Source: Micrococcaceae bacterium Sec5.8
GTDB taxonomy: Bacteria > Actinomycetota > Actinomycetes > Actinomycetales > Micrococcaceae
Direction of reading: 5' to 3'
Assembly (NCBI GenBank): GCA_039636775.1
Contig: CP143429.1
Coordinates: 2,294,001 to 2,358,000, forward strand
Length of the DNA stretch: 64,000 nucleotides
Shown here piece after piece: positions 63,963 through 64,000 of the stretch; within the stretch, counting starts at the first letter, position 1; every line of letters begins with the position of its first letter. Made by a program: the position numbers and the translations under genes. The notes beneath the pieces are model-generated. The model made no database searches. It saw only the letters and a list, made by a program, of their open reading frames with translations, and had not been told where the DNA came from.

Positions 63963-64000
63963 TTAGTCGCGGGTGAGGCGGCGGTGGGTCACCCGGTGCG
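63963..64000 (-). CDS. C-terminal end of a minus-strand gene, probably ettA (ABC-F ATPase)
   Basis: Only the last 11 codons and stop are visible. They read HRVTHRRLTRD before TAA. This tail resembles the conserved C-terminus of actinobacterial EttA (energy-dependent translational throttle A), which ends in a HRVTYRKLTR-like sequence. In M. tuberculosis the homologue Rv2477c is in the same chromosomal region as pepN and glbO. The call rests on a very short match. Confidence 0.45.
   Translation of the reverse strand, partial: HRVTHRRLTRD

Overview
The window is high-GC actinobacterial chromosome, most likely Arthrobacter/Pseudarthrobacter or a close Micrococcaceae relative. The evidence is strong G/C bias at third codon positions, frequent GTG/TTG starts, many leaderless-looking starts (a TANNNT hexamer 6-7 nt before the start codon), a mycothiol-dependent nitroreductase homologue, and a gene order that follows the known Mycobacterium tuberculosis block from rsfS to pepN. 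No database search was possible; assignments rest on recognisable motifs, lengths and context.

Left part (1-22.5 kb). The first kilobase is the 3' part of an OLD-family ATPase/TOPRIM nuclease with visibly lower GC, probably acquired. Then comes the class Ib ribonucleotide reductase operon nrdH-I-E-F (minus strand), with two NrdR-like boxes 32 bp apart upstream. Next is a tightly coupled minus-strand lipid-modification operon (FAD oxidoreductase of the COG2907 type, DUF1365 protein, two different Cfa/UfaA-type methyltransferases) with a divergent LysR regulator. An aldehyde dehydrogenase and a BCCT transporter follow, divergent from one another, then a small DUF2004-type protein. The metF-metE operon (minus) has a clear sigma70-type promoter and a leader of about 230 nt that can fold in mutually exclusive ways. 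A ROK regulator, an RsmC/RlmG-type rRNA methyltransferase and a DoxX-like membrane protein close this part.

Central core block (23-46.6 kb). Two identical tRNA-Ala(GGC) genes lie in tandem, each with its own terminator. The following genes are on the minus strand: rsfS, a tail-anchored protein, nadD, a small membrane protein, proA, proB, obg, rpmA, rplU, rne, then (after a plus-strand VKOR gene) ndk, a DUF4233 protein, folC and ileS. ileS carries a T-box leader with an ATC specifier and a stem that sequesters its Shine-Dalgarno sequence, so regulation is probably translational. Divergent from it is a membrane-anchored EEP-family protein; a short-chain dehydrogenase and valS follow.

Right part (46.7-64 kb). 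This holds an ABM-domain protein, a gene-free stretch of about 560 bp with hairpins, a mycothiol nitroreductase-like protein, clpX, the clpP1-clpP2 operon with a ClgR-like operator, trigger factor (tig), tRNA-Pro(TGG), tRNA-Gly(TCC), nei2/fpg, rpiB, a DUF1648 membrane protein, pepN-osmC, an NAD-dependent epimerase-like protein, a MscS channel with group II truncated globin, a Pr6Pr membrane protein, an unknown protein divergent from tesB, and finally the last codons of what looks like ettA.

Most of the window is conserved housekeeping: dNTP supply, methionine and proline synthesis, translation, proteolysis and RNA decay. The most interesting parts are regulatory RNA (ileS T-box, metF leader), the UfaA-like lipid operon, the OLD remnant, and several conserved-looking proteins of unknown function.
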